Positions 42,645 to 55,960 of a stretch of 64,000 nt of DNA are shown here, in pieces; the stretch's first letter is position 1; each line of letters opens with the position of its first letter. The translations under genes were made by a program, and so were the position numbers. The notes under the pieces were generated by a model. The model made no database searches, had not been told where the DNA came from, and saw only the letters and a list, made by a program, of their open reading frames with translations. Source of the stretch: Tubulanus polymorphus (taxonomy: Eukaryota; Nemertea; Palaeonemertea; Tubulaniformes; Tubulanidae); NCBI RefSeq assembly GCF_964204645.1, contig NC_134027.1, forward strand, positions 8,670,485 through 8,734,484, read 5' to 3'.

Positions 42645-42915
42645 TTACACCATTTACATTCGCTTGCCGGTTCAAGCTGGTTGGAAGATTGTTTGAATGA
42701 AAACCGGAACCGAAATTTCCAATTATGAATTATTTTAATTCTGTCAATTCTATACCGCCGATCACACAACTATATCTGTACTTCAATTTCCGATCAAACC
42801 CACTGTTATACGCTCCCGCAGATGTGGTAGGTCTGTAGGGGACAGCAATCAAATCAAAGCATATCAAACAAAATCTACCAATTAGATATATAACAGGGTC
42901 AATCCCACTTCGATA
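42645..42915 (+). repeat. Dispersed repeat family B, copy 3 (5' of TLR copy A)
   Basis: Contains CGCTTGCCGGTTCAAGCTGG, GGAACCGAAATTTCCAATTA, ATCTGTACTTCAATTTCCG and CAAAATCTACCAATTAG. It lies about 1 kb before the start of TLR copy A, near the left edge of duplication unit 1. Confidence 0.8.
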
Positions 42916-42999
42916 TCAAAAATGAACACTTAAGTATACGCTCCACTGATAAAATTGGGACCTAAATCTTTTTCCTAAAGTTTACATAATAATAAGAAA

Positions 43000-43800
43000 T
43001 GCTGCAGATTTTGTTTCTGTTAAAATATAATCGTGTAAAAATCAAAATCACATCAGGGTTAAGTCCATTTTTAAATCATATCAGATAATATTGTGTACGT
43101 ATAAAGTTCATCATTCATCAAAAAGGTTCCTCTTGGCGTTCGACGAATTCTTTTATGTGCGACACAATCCATGTTTACGACGGCGGAATGAATGAGATAC
43201 AACGAGATAATCATATCTCTTATCATTTTAAAAAGCGTGGTATTTCAGTATACCAGCATATCATCACAAGCGAACGAAAGATAACACACACGATTAAAAA
43301 CTTCCTGAATTCCATCTTCTGAATTCAAATGATGGGCGATGGGCAGATCGTTTGGTGAGGTGTTGCAGTAGCGCGATTAGTTTTACAAGAAGAACCCTTG
43401 AGCAAAATTGAATTTAGAAACCAATGCCACTTAACAATATAAAATCATTAACGACACAATTATTTTATTTTGTAAAATAATTAACACTAATAGAATAGAA
43501 TAGTTTATTGTTCACAAAAGTACATTTGCTTAGAATGCGGTTCCTTAATGGATAACACATGATACATAATTACTTCCTCATCATTGATATTCAACAATCG
43601 AACCGGAATATAACTTTCGTTAACTGTTCCTAACGTTTGGCTATGATGTTTGAAGATGATATCTGGATTTTGACCTTATTTGGTAACTTATTTTCAACTA
43701 AACTAAGATAATTAATACCTGGATATTCTAGGTGGGTGTTGGCAAACTCAATGATTTATTGCTTCAGAATTTCACAAATGATTGGTTTATAAATATGAAA
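43000..43800. other. Unit-1-specific sequence 5' of TLR copy A
   Basis: About 0.5 kb here has no counterpart before copy B. It is AT-rich and includes a small hairpin (ATTATTTTATTTTGTAAAATAAT near 43461). The TLR promoter could lie here, but no specific site can be named. Confidence 0.4.
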
Positions 43801-43916
43801 TTACTTAAACACAACCAGGATGGAATGCGCATCACTTTTTCGGTGGAAACGAATCGCGATGATATATTTGCAACTGCCATCACTTGGTTAACAGTGAGCA
43901 TTTCCTTTGCATTAAG

Positions 43917-46791
43917 ATGGAAAACAAATTCTGGTGGTTCTGTTTCGCGCTAGTTTTGAGTGCAGCATTACGATTCGGAACATTTAGCACTATTTCGAGG
44001 AGGCCATTGTATAATCAGGGTTTTGATGGCGTCAGCGAATCGAACCTCGAAGATCACGATAAAATGGAGTTCGACATTATGTCAAGACGACTTTTGGAAT
44101 TCGCAGATGGAGGCGTCAATCGCGGTCCGTATTCGTTTTCTCGGACGTCCGTCGATGCTATGTTTAAACGGCTAACTACGATCGAATCTTCTGAGTTTAT
44201 CAAACAGACTATAGGGGAACATACATTGAGAATGAAAACATCGTCAGTCGATCACGTATTTCGAAACGTCTTCTGCATTTCAAATCTATATCGCACGTAA
44301 GTAACATTAACAAATAACTCATCCAAGTCACGCGTTTCGATTGTATATACGTTTCTGAAAGAGTACTGTTTGAGTGAATTAACCCAAAACAAAACAAAGT
44401 AGTTCTGCTATTTTCACCTCTGAAGATTTTTTTCTGATAGAGGAATGTGAGTGATTCATTATCGAACGAAGGCTAATTGAAAATATCGTTTAATGAATAA
44501 AACAAGCTTGCGTAAAGGAATTAAACAATGATCGACATTTTCCGTTTTTTTGTATGCTAATATCATTTTTTTGTAGTCACATCGATTGTTCTGGTGTAGG
44601 GTTGACGTACTTCCCAGACCTTTTCGATAGCGCCGTCCGAGTCGATCTCAGCAATAACAGCATTTCCAAAGTTCTACCACAGCAACAGTTGTCCAGGTTG
44701 AGGTATTTGGATATCAGTGTAAACAGAATCGCGTCGTTAGAACGCATAGGATTTGAACGCATGCCAAACTTGAGAAAACTAGTGATATCTGGAAATATGA
44801 TTTCTCACATTGACGGCGATACTTTTTTCGGCAATCTTTACTTCAGAATGCTCATATTATCGCGTCAGCATTTTCCGAAAACGACATCACGGGTCAACGT
44901 TACTCAATTCGTGACCAACGTAACGAATTCTCTACAAAGGTGTTTGCGATTCTACGCACTAAATCTACGGAGCTTGGGTATAGGACCGATCCCGGTATTA
45001 TCCGCGAATATGCTGAGGCTTTTGAGGGATACTAAACTTACGATTCTGATATTAACCGACAATCGCATCGTAATCATTGAAGAATCAGCGTTTGCGCAGA
45101 TTCCAAAACTGCAAGGCTTAGTTCTTGATAATTGTGAAACGGAGCTCAAGGCTGCTATGTTCGCAAATATATATTCTCTCAAAATGTTGAGGATAAGTGG
45201 TAATCAATTGAAATATTTCAATGTTAGCCAATTGCTAGGGCAGAATACCGATTTACGTTCATTATACATGTTTTCCTCGAGCGGCCTTGTATGTTACGAC
45301 AGCAACATGAAATACATTCCGGTTCAAACATCGATGCGCGCACTTTGCTCGTCGTGCTTTTCCATCGGTCATGTTCAAGCGGAACCTGGGTGGGGCGCAT
45401 TCTCGATTTCTGAAAATATCGTTTCGTCGTTGACGCAGCTCCGAGCGGTGGACTTCATTGTTACCACACTCTATCGTACTTTCGACACCCGATCGATCCG
45501 AAAACTATCAAAATTGCGATTTGTATCTGTTAACCTTATGTCGCCCAATCAAGAGAATGTGGTAACTTATGTGCCTTCGCAGGTTGCCAAAATCAATTGT
45601 AGATACTATCATCCAATCCGTCTACGTTTGATAGGTTTTAGTTTGGTTGGTTCATTGATCGGATTCTGTCTAACGCAGCTTCGTATTCTCGTTCAGAGTC
45701 TGCGAACAGTAAAGATCCTCATATTGCGGGGGAATAATATCCATACGCTACCGGTGGATACTTTCAAAAACAATCGACTTTTGCAGGTGCTTAATCTAAG
45801 TTGTAACAGAATAACTCATATCATTCCGGGCACATTTTCGGCGCTGCGTCGTTTGATTAGACTTAACCTATCGTACAATCAAATCCGAACAATCGCTTCG
45901 AACACCTTCACGCAGTTATCCTCGTTAAAAATTTTGATAATTGGTTTGAACCCATTTTATTGTGACTGTCACTTACGTGACTTTAAGAAATGGTTACGCC
46001 TGTCTAATATTACCATCGAGTCGCTTCGTAAACCTATGCCGTACCGTTTCTCGGCACCGCGATGCTTGAATTTGAACGGGTCCCGTGTCGATGAATTCGT
46101 TCTTCCGTGGATAAAATGCGACCATCATACCGAAATGGTAATCAGTGTTTCGGTACTCGCCGGACTCGCAATAATTGCCACCATCGTGGGATTCGTCGTT
46201 AAATACAACTGGCGCATCAAATACTGGTGGGCCGTCACCGTGCGGCCGATACTTCCACAATGGTTACGCAGGAAAAAAGCCACGACGAAAAACAAGAAGA
46301 AAAAAGAGATCATTTACGATGCTTTTCTCTGCCACAGTATCGATGATTTGAACTTCGTGTATATGACATTTGTAAAAGAGGTCGAATGTTCGGACGAAGT
46401 AAAGTTGAAAGTTTGCATCGGTGAAAGAAACTTTCTCGGCGGAGTCTACATTCTGGAGAATATCGCCAACGCCATCGAAACAAGTCGCTGGATCGTTTTC
46501 ATGGTATCGGAGAATTTCATAGCGAGCAAATGGGCAAATTTCGAGTTCAGCTTAGCAGCGATGCGCTGCATTGAAGATAGCAAGAACGTGATACTCGTCC
46601 TGTTAATGGATGACATACCGAAGTCGAGAATGCCATCTTCTTTGAGGACGATTATCTCGCACGTGACTTATCTCAGATGGCCGAGCAAAGAACGCGAGCG
46701 GCCGATGTTTTGGCGCCGGCTGCGCGCCGCCCTCGTCAGCGAACCGGAAGACTTTCCGTCGTTAACGCGCATGCGTCCATTTCCGAGTTAA
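43917..46791 (+). CDS. Toll-like receptor, copy A (two exons)
   Basis: This is a type I membrane receptor of the innate immune system that would signal through TIR-TIR contacts with cytosolic adaptors. Exon 1 (43917-44296) and exon 2 (44577-46791) are joined across a 280 bp GT-AG phase 2 intron (donor GTAAGT; acceptor after a T-rich tract), giving 864 residues. Order: signal peptide about 1-20; a non-LRR N-terminal stretch to about 118; an LRRNT cap with C120 and C131; LRRs from about 145 to 588; one LRRCT with C589, C591, C623 and C641; a membrane span about 647-669; a Lys-rich stretch; and a TIR domain about 705-850. TIR box 1 is YDAFLCHS (Y707), box 2 is RNFLGG (744-749) and box 3 is FW (838-839). 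The start is the ATG followed by a hydrophobic leader; the frame is open a little further upstream without another ATG, so an upstream non-coding exon is possible. Box 2 has Gly where Pro is usual. Family assignment is certain; ligand and subfamily are unknown. Confidence 0.93.
44297..44576 (+). other. Intron of TLR copy A, inside the LRRNT cap
   Basis: The donor is CGCAC|GTAAGTAA and the acceptor is TTTTTTTGTAG|TCACATCG. Two codon bases lie before the intron and one after, so the frame continues from exon 1 into exon 2. It separates the two LRRNT cysteines. The matching intron of copy B is 51644-51922 and differs by only a handful of bases and one single-base gap. An ATG at 44554 falls inside the intron and is not the start. 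Confidence 0.87.
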
Positions 46792-46851
46792 ACAAACACA
46801 AACTGCGATAAGAGAAAAGTTTTCATAGACAATTAGTGACTGTCCGATATC

Positions 46852-46857
46852 AATAAA
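46852..46857 (+). other. Poly(A) signal AATAAA of TLR copy A
   Basis: A canonical AATAAA lies about 60 bases after the stop codon of copy A. The homologous position in copy B (54195-54200) reads GATAAA. The next AATAAA in copy B is near 54539, about 400 bases after its stop, so copy B may have a longer 3' UTR. Confidence 0.55.
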
Positions 46858-46869
46858 GTGAAAAACCCA

Positions 46870-46960
46870 CAATAAGATCGAAAATATTACGACAGAACCT
46901 GACGTTTCGACTGAAATCCATGAGCCATTGATATATGGGAGACTATACCAGTTGTCAAAA
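46870..46960 (-). repeat. Penelope-like end fragment 3' of TLR copy A
   Basis: On the minus strand the order GGCTCATGGATTTCAGTCGA then AACGTCAGGTTC resembles the CTGA...CGAAACG end motif also seen in the palindrome at 7.5 kb. A decayed version (with GTCTAAACG) lies at 54205-54280 behind copy B. The family link is inferred. Confidence 0.3.
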
Positions 46961-48269
46961 AAAAACCGAATGAAAAAGGCCGAATCGGAAAACGCATGGT
47001 GCCTAATTCTAGAAAATTCAATGAAATTTACCTATTTTTATGAAAAAAATGAGTAGAACTACGTTTTTTTTGTCGGTTTAGCAATTTTAAAGGATTCGAG
47101 GTATAAACAGCGGTTGAGGATGATTTGAATAAGCTCTCGGTTCTTAAAGTTCTGCACTTGAAGCGTATATTCTATCATTATATCTGTATGAAAACACCAA
47201 ATCAAAAAACAGTTTCTTTAGCCTAGCGAATCTGAAACCCGAAATTTGAATGAATTGTGATATCGGTAGATAACACAGTACCTGAAAGGTCACTTTTTAG
47301 GTATTAGGCAATTTACTTTATGCGTTTTCAAATTCGGTGTTTCTCATGAGGCGTTTTACGAATACCGATCGACTTGTTAACCAACGTCATGAACAAACAA
47401 GACCGACATTATACGAAGGGGATATATATTTTTTCAAATGATAACGCCTTCAGTCGGCTGCATACGTTTGGACATGTTCCGAAGTAATTGCGAACTCAAT
47501 GCTTGTCCATTCAGATGATCAAAAAGCTACGGCAACTATAGACACAAAGAAGAAGTTGTTAGCATGTACGCATGTGCCGTGATAGAAGCAAATACCAGTA
47601 ACGTATTATGAGAAGTTGTCATTCTGAGAATAACGCGTTCAACGTTGATTTCTTAAGTCTCATTCGACTTTTCGACTTTAAAGTCGACTTTTTAAACTTG
47701 TATCATTTATACTATTTAGTGGCCATAATCCGCTTCCCTAGCCTTCCGCTTATATGTATGTGCTTCGCACCCTAACGCCATTCACATTTCATACCGTGTT
47801 TCTCGTCACATTGGTTTCTCAAAAGTGAAGAGGAAGGCAAGTGTTTATTTTCAGTTAGATTTTTTTAAAGGATAAAACCTTCGAATAGAATATTTGGAGA
47901 AAGGATCGGAGAAGAGCATGAGGGAGTCAGCTTTCTACTTCCTTTTAGATAGAAAACGCGGTAAATATTGCATGAGCCAATTCTTTTTAACTTTGAATCG
48001 AACGATTATCGAAATCAACGCATGCCAGAGCAAGTTTCGAAGCCCGATCTACACAGATTTCGATCAGCAGATTCATTGCCGACATGCACGACATTTTCTT
48101 CCATACCCAAGCACGAAAAAAAAAGAGAAAAACGATGATGGTACGAAAACAGATTTATTGATGCGGGCGGGAGTTTTTTTAAAATTTCACATAACATAAA
48201 TGATTACACTTGGACCGCTCATTTTATATTTTCCCGATTTTCGTTACTGATTTTTCCGACGCGTGCGTG

Positions 48270-48600
48270 GACGAGAAACGCGGTTTCATATTTTTTATTT
48301 GGGACAAAAAGATTCTTTTGAATTAATTCATCGTGTAATAATCTAGATACGTACATCTCGCCGCGTACGCTCCGGGTACATGTTCCCGGTGTAATACCAA
48401 TGCAGTCGAAAACGAATATTATATCGTTTTAATATGCGTTTTTATGAAAAACTTAGACCAGAATATATCAACCCGAGATACTGGAATCGATCACAGAAAT
48501 TCTCCATTTTAATGCGTTATAACAACGATCTTTCAAATCTCTCGAATTTCCTTAAGAAAGTCTATATACACAAGAAACCTAAAACTTATCACGTAACTCA
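48270..48600 (+). pseudogene. LINE C-terminal relic in duplication unit 1
   Basis: Nucleotide homologue of 55640-55960, with extra bases that break the frame. A later stretch reads FSILMRYNNDLSNLSNFLKK, which fits the hydrophobic tail that follows the Cys/His block in such elements. It is followed closely by the AT-repeat expansion. Confidence 0.45.
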
Positions 48601-48642
48601 TATATTACTGTTTGTTCTCTGTTATATTGCTTTCCGCCATTT

Positions 48643-49467
<825 letters not shown>

Positions 49468-50519
49468 TCTTGTTTTGTTGTTATAATTTTGAATATGAAC
49501 AAAGTGCAGCCTTCTGGCATTTTTACTCCTGGCATTATTATTACCTATGGCACTTTTACCTATGGCATTATTACCGTGTACCTATTTCGATACATACATA
49601 ACACAATAGATTCCAATCAGTTTGACGGTTAATTTCACGATTTCTCAATGCAGTTCATACTGCATACGGATTCACTTCGTTACTTGCCATGATGTTACAT
49701 AATGCCCTCTCACGATGAAAAGATAGTTCCATCAACCAAAATACGCTAGAAATCTCAATCTCCCTCGATCTCGCTGAATGACGAAGAAAATGGGAAGTCA
49801 TATACTACATATACAGGGTATATAAATTGTAAACCTGGGAGAGAGAAACCCGCAGTAAATCTCCATCTCAAACAATCCAGACGGCGAAGCCACGTTTGAC
49901 GATTTGTAAATTACCAACCGCCATCTATCACAATAACACAGTGGCAGTACCGATCTGGTGGATTTCGCCTACGTGAAAAGTTTAATGCACTGCGCCCTGT
50001 ATCAAGAAGAGTCTGCACAAAAATTCGGGATAGGTTACGGTATCGAGAGAGATAAAACATTTCAGTAAGAATCAAGAGTAATTCTTGAGATAAAGAAAAT
50101 CACACTTTGTCTGAATATCTCACGAAAGAGCCGTCACATTGTGTACATGATGTAATGACTGATAAAATAAACACATTTTAACTAGTATATATTTTGTTTG
50201 TATTTCTTAAACACTTTTGAAAGTTAGTTTGAAGTACGGATCAGCCTCCCAGTATCATGCAAAAATCATAGAATTGAAAAAAGAAACGTTGTCGTCCTCC
50301 TTTGTATTTTCATCACAATTTTTATTTTTTTCAAATATTTCCTATTTAACGGCTTCACGCCACTACGGATAGAGCAAATTCATGATTTCACGAAGCGCAT
50401 CAAATGCGTCGCGGCTCTAATTTACAACTGACAATTTGTAATCGAAAGACAAGTGATGATGCTTCATTTGACCCAGTCAAATATAACATGAGCTGCAGCA
50501 GCGCCTCGTTAAAATGTAC

Positions 50520-50790
50520 ACCATTTACATTCGCTTGCCGGTTCAAGCTGGTTGGAAGATTGTTTGAATGAAAACTGGAACCGAAATTTCCAATCATCTA
50601 CTTCGATTTTAATTCTGTGAATTCGACCGACGATCACAAACTATATCTAGATATCTGTACTTCAATTTCCGATCAAACCCACTGTTTCCCCCAGGTGTGG
50701 TGGGTCTGTAGGGGACAGGAATCAAATCAAAAGATATCATACAAAATCTACCAATTAGATATATGAAGGAGTCAATCCCACTTCAAGATC
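50520..50790 (+). repeat. Dispersed repeat family B, copy 4 (5' of TLR copy B)
   Basis: Matches copy 3 almost base for base over most of its length and sits at the same place in duplication unit 2, about 0.5 kb before the start of TLR copy B. It was therefore already present when the unit duplicated. Confidence 0.8.
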
Positions 50791-51263
50791 AAAAAAATTT
50801 AACGCTTACGTATACGCTCCTCTGATAAAATTGGTCTGCGGACCCCTTCCCCTTCAACCGCTGTAGGTAGTAAACGTTTGACATATGGAATATAATGTTT
50901 GAAAAAGGTACTGATTTTGACTTCACAGACAAACATGTAATAATGAGTCGTGTTTTAGGAAGTTAGATATGGACAGCAGGGATGATTTTGAAAATGTGGG
51001 TGCCCGGAAATACACTTTTTTGTTTATTTGTTTGAAAATCTAAAACAAGGACAGTGATTGAAAGGATTTAAAACCTCTATAATTTTCAACAATTCACCCT
51101 CTGGCAAGCCCGCATCAAAATATCTTTTACATAACATAATTGCCCAATATTTGACAATAAACCTGCATTGCAGGAAATGCTCAATATCTTATTGGTGGAA
51201 ACGAATCGCCGATGATGTATTTATTACTGTAATCATTTGGTTGAGCATTTCATTCGCATCAAG

Positions 51264-54134
51264 ATGGAATACAAATTCTGGTGGTTCTGTTTCGCGCTAG
51301 TTTTGAATGCAGCAACGCGATCCGGCAAATGTAACACTATTTCGAGGTGGCTGTTGTATAATCAAGGCCTTGAGGACGTCAGCGAATCGAACCTCCAAGA
51401 CGTTGATAAAATGGAGTTCGACATTATGTCAAGACGACTTTTGGAATTCGCAGATGGAGGCGTCAATCGCGGTCCGTATTCGTTTTCTCGGACGTCCGTC
51501 GATGCTATGTATAAACGGCTAACTACGATCGAATCTTCTGAGTTTATCAAACAGACTATAGGGGAACATACATTGAGAATGAAACCATCGTCAGTCGATC
51601 ACGTATTTCGAAACGTCTTCTGCATTTCAAATCAAAATCGCACGTAAGTAACATTAACAAATAACTCATCCAAGTCACGCGTTTCGATTGTATATACGTT
51701 TCTGAAAGAGTACTGTTTGAGTGAATTAACTCAAAACAAAACGAAGTAGTTCTGCTATTTTAACCTCTGAAGATTTTTTCTGATAGAGGAATGTGAGTGA
51801 TTCATTATCGAACGTAGGCTAATTGAAAATATCGTTTAATGAATAAAACAAGCTTGCGTAAAAGAATTAAACAATGATCGACATTTTCCGTTTTTTTGTA
51901 TGCTAATATCATTTTTTTGTAGTCACATCGATTGTACTGGTTTAGGGTTGACGTACTTCCCAGACCTTTTCGATAGCGCCGTCCGAGTCGATCTCAGCAA
52001 CAACAGCATTTCCAAAGTTCTACCACTGCAACTGTTGCCCAGGTTGAAGGATTTGTATATAAGGAAAAACAGAATCGCGTCGTTAGAACGCAGAGGATTT
52101 GAACGCATGCCAAACTTGCGAAAACTAGTGGTATCTGGAAATATGATTTCTCACATTGACGGCGATACTTTTTTCGGCAATCTTTACTTCAGAATGCTCA
52201 TATTATCGCGTCAGCATTTTCCGGAAACGACATCACGGGTCAACGTTACTCAATTCGTGACCAACGTAACGAATTCTCTACGAAGGTGTTTGCGATTCTA
52301 CACATTAAGTCTACGAAGCTTGGGTATTGGACCGATCCCGGTATTATCCGCGAATACGATGACACTTTTGAGAGATACTAAACTTGCAATTCTAATATTA
52401 AACGACAATCGCATCGGAATCATCGAAGAATCAGCGTTTGCGCAGATTCCAAAACTGCAGTTGTTAGCTCTTGATAATTGTGAAACGGAGCTCAAGGCTG
52501 CTATGTTCGCAAATATATATTCCCTCAAAATGTTGAAGATAAGTGGTAATCAATTGAAATATTTCAATGTTAGTCAATTGATAGCGCAGAATACCGATCT
52601 GTATAAATTAGTCATGTTTTCCTCAAGTGGACTTGTATGTTACGACAGTAACATGAAATACATTCCCGTTCAAACATCGATGCACCATCTTTGGATGTCG
52701 TGCTTTTCCATCACACACGTTCAATGGGAACCTGGATGGAACGCATTCTCAATTTCTGAAAATATCGTTTCGTCGTTGACGCAGCTCCGAGCGGTGGACT
52801 TCATTGTTACCACACTCTATCGTACTTTCGACACCCGGTCGATCCGAAAACTATCAAAATTGCGATTTGTATCTGTTAACCTTATGTCGCCCAATCAAGA
52901 GAATGTGGTAACTTATGTGCCTTCGCAGGTTGCCAAAATCAATTGTAGATACTATCATCCAATCCGTCTACGTTTGATAGGTTTTAGTTTGGTTGGTTCA
53001 TTGATTGGATTCTGTCCAACGCAGCTTCGTATTCTCGTTCAGAGTCTGCGAACTATAAATATCATCAGATTGCGGGGGAATAATATCCATACGTTACCGG
53101 TGGATACTTTCAAAAACAATCGACTTTTGCTGGTGCTTAATCTAAGTTGTAACAGAATAACTCATATCATTGCAGGCACATTTTCGGCGCTGCATCGCTT
53201 AATCAAACTTGACCTATCGTATAATCAAATCCAAACAATCGCTTCGAACACCTTCACGCAGTTATCCTCGTTAAAAAATTTGAAAATAGGTTCGAACCCG
53301 TTCATTTGCGACTGTCAGTTACGTGACTTTCAAAAATGGTTACGCCTGTCTAATGTTATCACCGAGGCGCCTGGTAAACGCGTGCTCCGTTTCTCGGCAC
53401 CGGGATGCTTGAATTTGAACGGGTCCCGTGTCGATGAATTCGTTCTTCCGTGGATGAAATGCGACCATCATACCGAAATGGTTATCAGTGTTTCGGTACT
53501 CGCCGGACTCGCAATAATTGCCACCATCGTGGGATTCGTCGTTAAATACAACTGGCGCATCAAATACTGGTGGGCCGTCACCGTGAGGCCGATGATTCCA
53601 CAATGGTTACGCAGGAAAAAAGCCACGACGAAAAACAAGAAGAAAAAAGAGATCATTTACGATGCTTTTCTCTGCCACAGTATCGATGATTTGAACTTCG
53701 TGTATATGACATTTGTAAAAGAGGTCGAATGTTCGGACGAAGTAAAGTTGAAAGTTTGTATCGGCGAAAGAAACTTTCTCGGCGGAGTCTACATTCTGGA
53801 GAATATCGCCAACGCCATCGAAACAAGTCGCTGGATCGTTTTCATGGTATCGGAGAATTTCATAGCGAGCAAATGGGCAAATTTCGAGTTCAGCTTAGCA
53901 GCGATGCGCTGCATTGAAGATAGCAAGAACGTGATACTCGTCCTGTTAATGGATGACATACCGAAGTCGAGAATGCCGTCTTCTTTGAGGACGATTATCT
54001 CGCACGTGACTTATCTCAGATGGCCGAGCAAAGAACGCGAGCGGCCGATGTTTTGGCGCCGGCTGCGCGCCGCCCTCGTCAGCGAACCGGAAGACTTTCC
54101 GTCGTTAACGCGCATGCGTCCATTTCCGAGTTAA
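51264..54134 (+). CDS. Toll-like receptor, copy B (two exons, tandem paralogue)
   Basis: This is the second receptor of the tandem pair, with the same architecture as copy A. Exon 1 (51264-51643) and exon 2 (51923-54134) flank a 279 bp phase 2 intron at the same site, giving 863 residues; the one missing residue is in the LRRCT. Order: signal peptide about 1-20, N-terminal non-LRR stretch, LRRNT cysteines 120 and 131, LRR ectodomain, single LRRCT, membrane span about 646-668, and TIR with YDAFLCHS, RNFLGG (743-748) and FW. By eye the TIR domain is identical in protein to copy A, with a few silent base changes. The LRR part carries many replacements, clustered in the LxxLxLxxN strand segments. 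The block around residues 405-490 is also almost unchanged between copies. The canonical AATAAA found 3' of copy A reads GATAAA here. The frame is intact, so this is probably a working gene. Confidence 0.92.
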
Positions 54135-55639
54135 ACAAACACAATCCGCGATAAGAGAAAAGTTTTCATAGACAATTAGTGACTGTCCGATATAGATAAA
54201 GTGAAAGACCCACAATAAGATCGAAAATATCGCAGAATCTGACGTTTAGACTCAAATCCATGAGCCATTGATAGGGAGAGTATACTATTTGAAAAACATC
54301 GAATGAAAAATGCCGAATCGGAAAACGTATGGCGCCTAATTCTAGAAAATCCAATGAAATTAACCTTATTAATTCTGAGAAAAAAACTATCGGTAAAACT
54401 TATTTTTTTCGATGGTTTAGCAATTTTAAATGATTCGAGGTAAAGGCAGCGGTTCAGGATGATTTGAATAAGCTATCGGTTCTTAAAGTTATGCACTTGA
54501 AGCGTATATTCTAATGTTTTCTTTGTATAAAAATGCCGAATAAAAAAAAAAGTTTTTTAGCCTAGCGCTCGTCGTTCCACCAATGGATAAAAATGGATGA
54601 ATTTGAATGAATTGTGAGTATCGGTAGATAACGCAGTATCTGAAAAAGCCCTTTTTTAAGGTATTAGGCAATGCTTTATGCGTTTTCAAATTCGGTATTT
54701 TTCAATAGGCGTTTTACGAATGCCGAGTTAATCAGCGTCATGAACAAACAAGACCGACATTATACGAAGGGGATATATTTTTTCAAATGATAACGCTTTC
54801 ATTTGTCGGCTGTATACGTTTGGAAACGTTCCGAAGTAAACGCGAATGCTTGTCAATTCAGATGATCAAAAAGCTGCGGCAACTATAGACCCAAAGAAGA
54901 AGTTGTTTGCATGTATGCATGTGCCGTGATAGAAAGAAATACCACTGCCATATTTTGATATTGAGATGTCATACTGAGAATAACGCGTTCAATAACGTTG
55001 ATCTCTTACGAAATAAGTCTCATTCGACTTTCCGACTTATAAAGTCGACTTTACTAAACTTGTATCATTAATACCAAGTGGCCATAATCCGCTTCCCTAG
55101 CCATCCGCTTATGTGTATGTGCTTCGCACCCTAACGCCATTCAAATTTGATACCGTGTTTCTCGTCACATCGGTTTCTCAAAAGTGACGAGGAAGGCAAG
55201 TGTTTATTTTCACTTCAGATTATTTAAGGGATAAAACCTATATTCGTATAGAATATTTAGAGAAGGATTGGAGAAGAGCACGAGGGGGTCAGCTCTTTAC
55301 TTCCATTTAGATAGAAAACCCAGTAAATATTGCATGAGCTAAGTTTTTACTTTTGAATTGTCGTTACCACGAACGATTGTCGAAATCAACGCAACGCCAG
55401 AGCAAGTTTCGATCCCCGATCTACACAGATTTCGATTAGCAGATTCATTGCCGACATAGCACGACATTTTCTTCCATTCCACGAAAAAAAAAGAAAAACA
55501 ATGATGGTACGAACACAGATTTATTGATGCGGGCGTTAGTTTTTTAAGATTTTAACATAACATGAATTATTACACTAGACGTTGGAGCGCAGATTCTATT
55601 TTTATCCGATTTTCGACAGTGATATTTCCGACGCGCGCG

Positions 55640-55960
55640 TGGATGAGAACGCGGTTTCATTTTTTAAATTTGGGACACTTAAGATTTTTAGAATTAATTC
55701 ATCGTGTAATAATCTAGATGCGTACATCTCGCCGTATGCTCCTGGTACATGTTCCCGGTGTAATATCAATGCAGTCGAAAACGAATATCATTTAATATGC
55801 CCTTTTATGAAAAAACCTTACATCGGAATATATCAAGCCGAGATACTAGAATCGATCACAGAAATTCTCCATTTTAATGCGTTATAACAACGATCTTTCA
55901 AATCTTTCGAAATTCCTTAAGAAAGTCTATATACTCGGGAAACCTTAAACTTATCATGTA
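55640..55960 (+). pseudogene. LINE C-terminal relic in duplication unit 2
   Basis: The plus-strand reading has FKFGTLKIF, then TCSRCNINAVENEYHLICPF, the CxxC...H...C zinc-knuckle-like block typical of the C-terminus of many LINE reverse transcriptase proteins. Matching sequence with a frame break is in unit 1 at about 48270-48600, so the relic predates the duplication. Confidence 0.5.

Noticed and set aside
44554-44577. ATG at 44554 (and 51900 in copy B) as the TLR start
   Set aside because: It lies inside the intron just before the acceptor. Using it would drop the signal peptide and first LRRNT cysteine.
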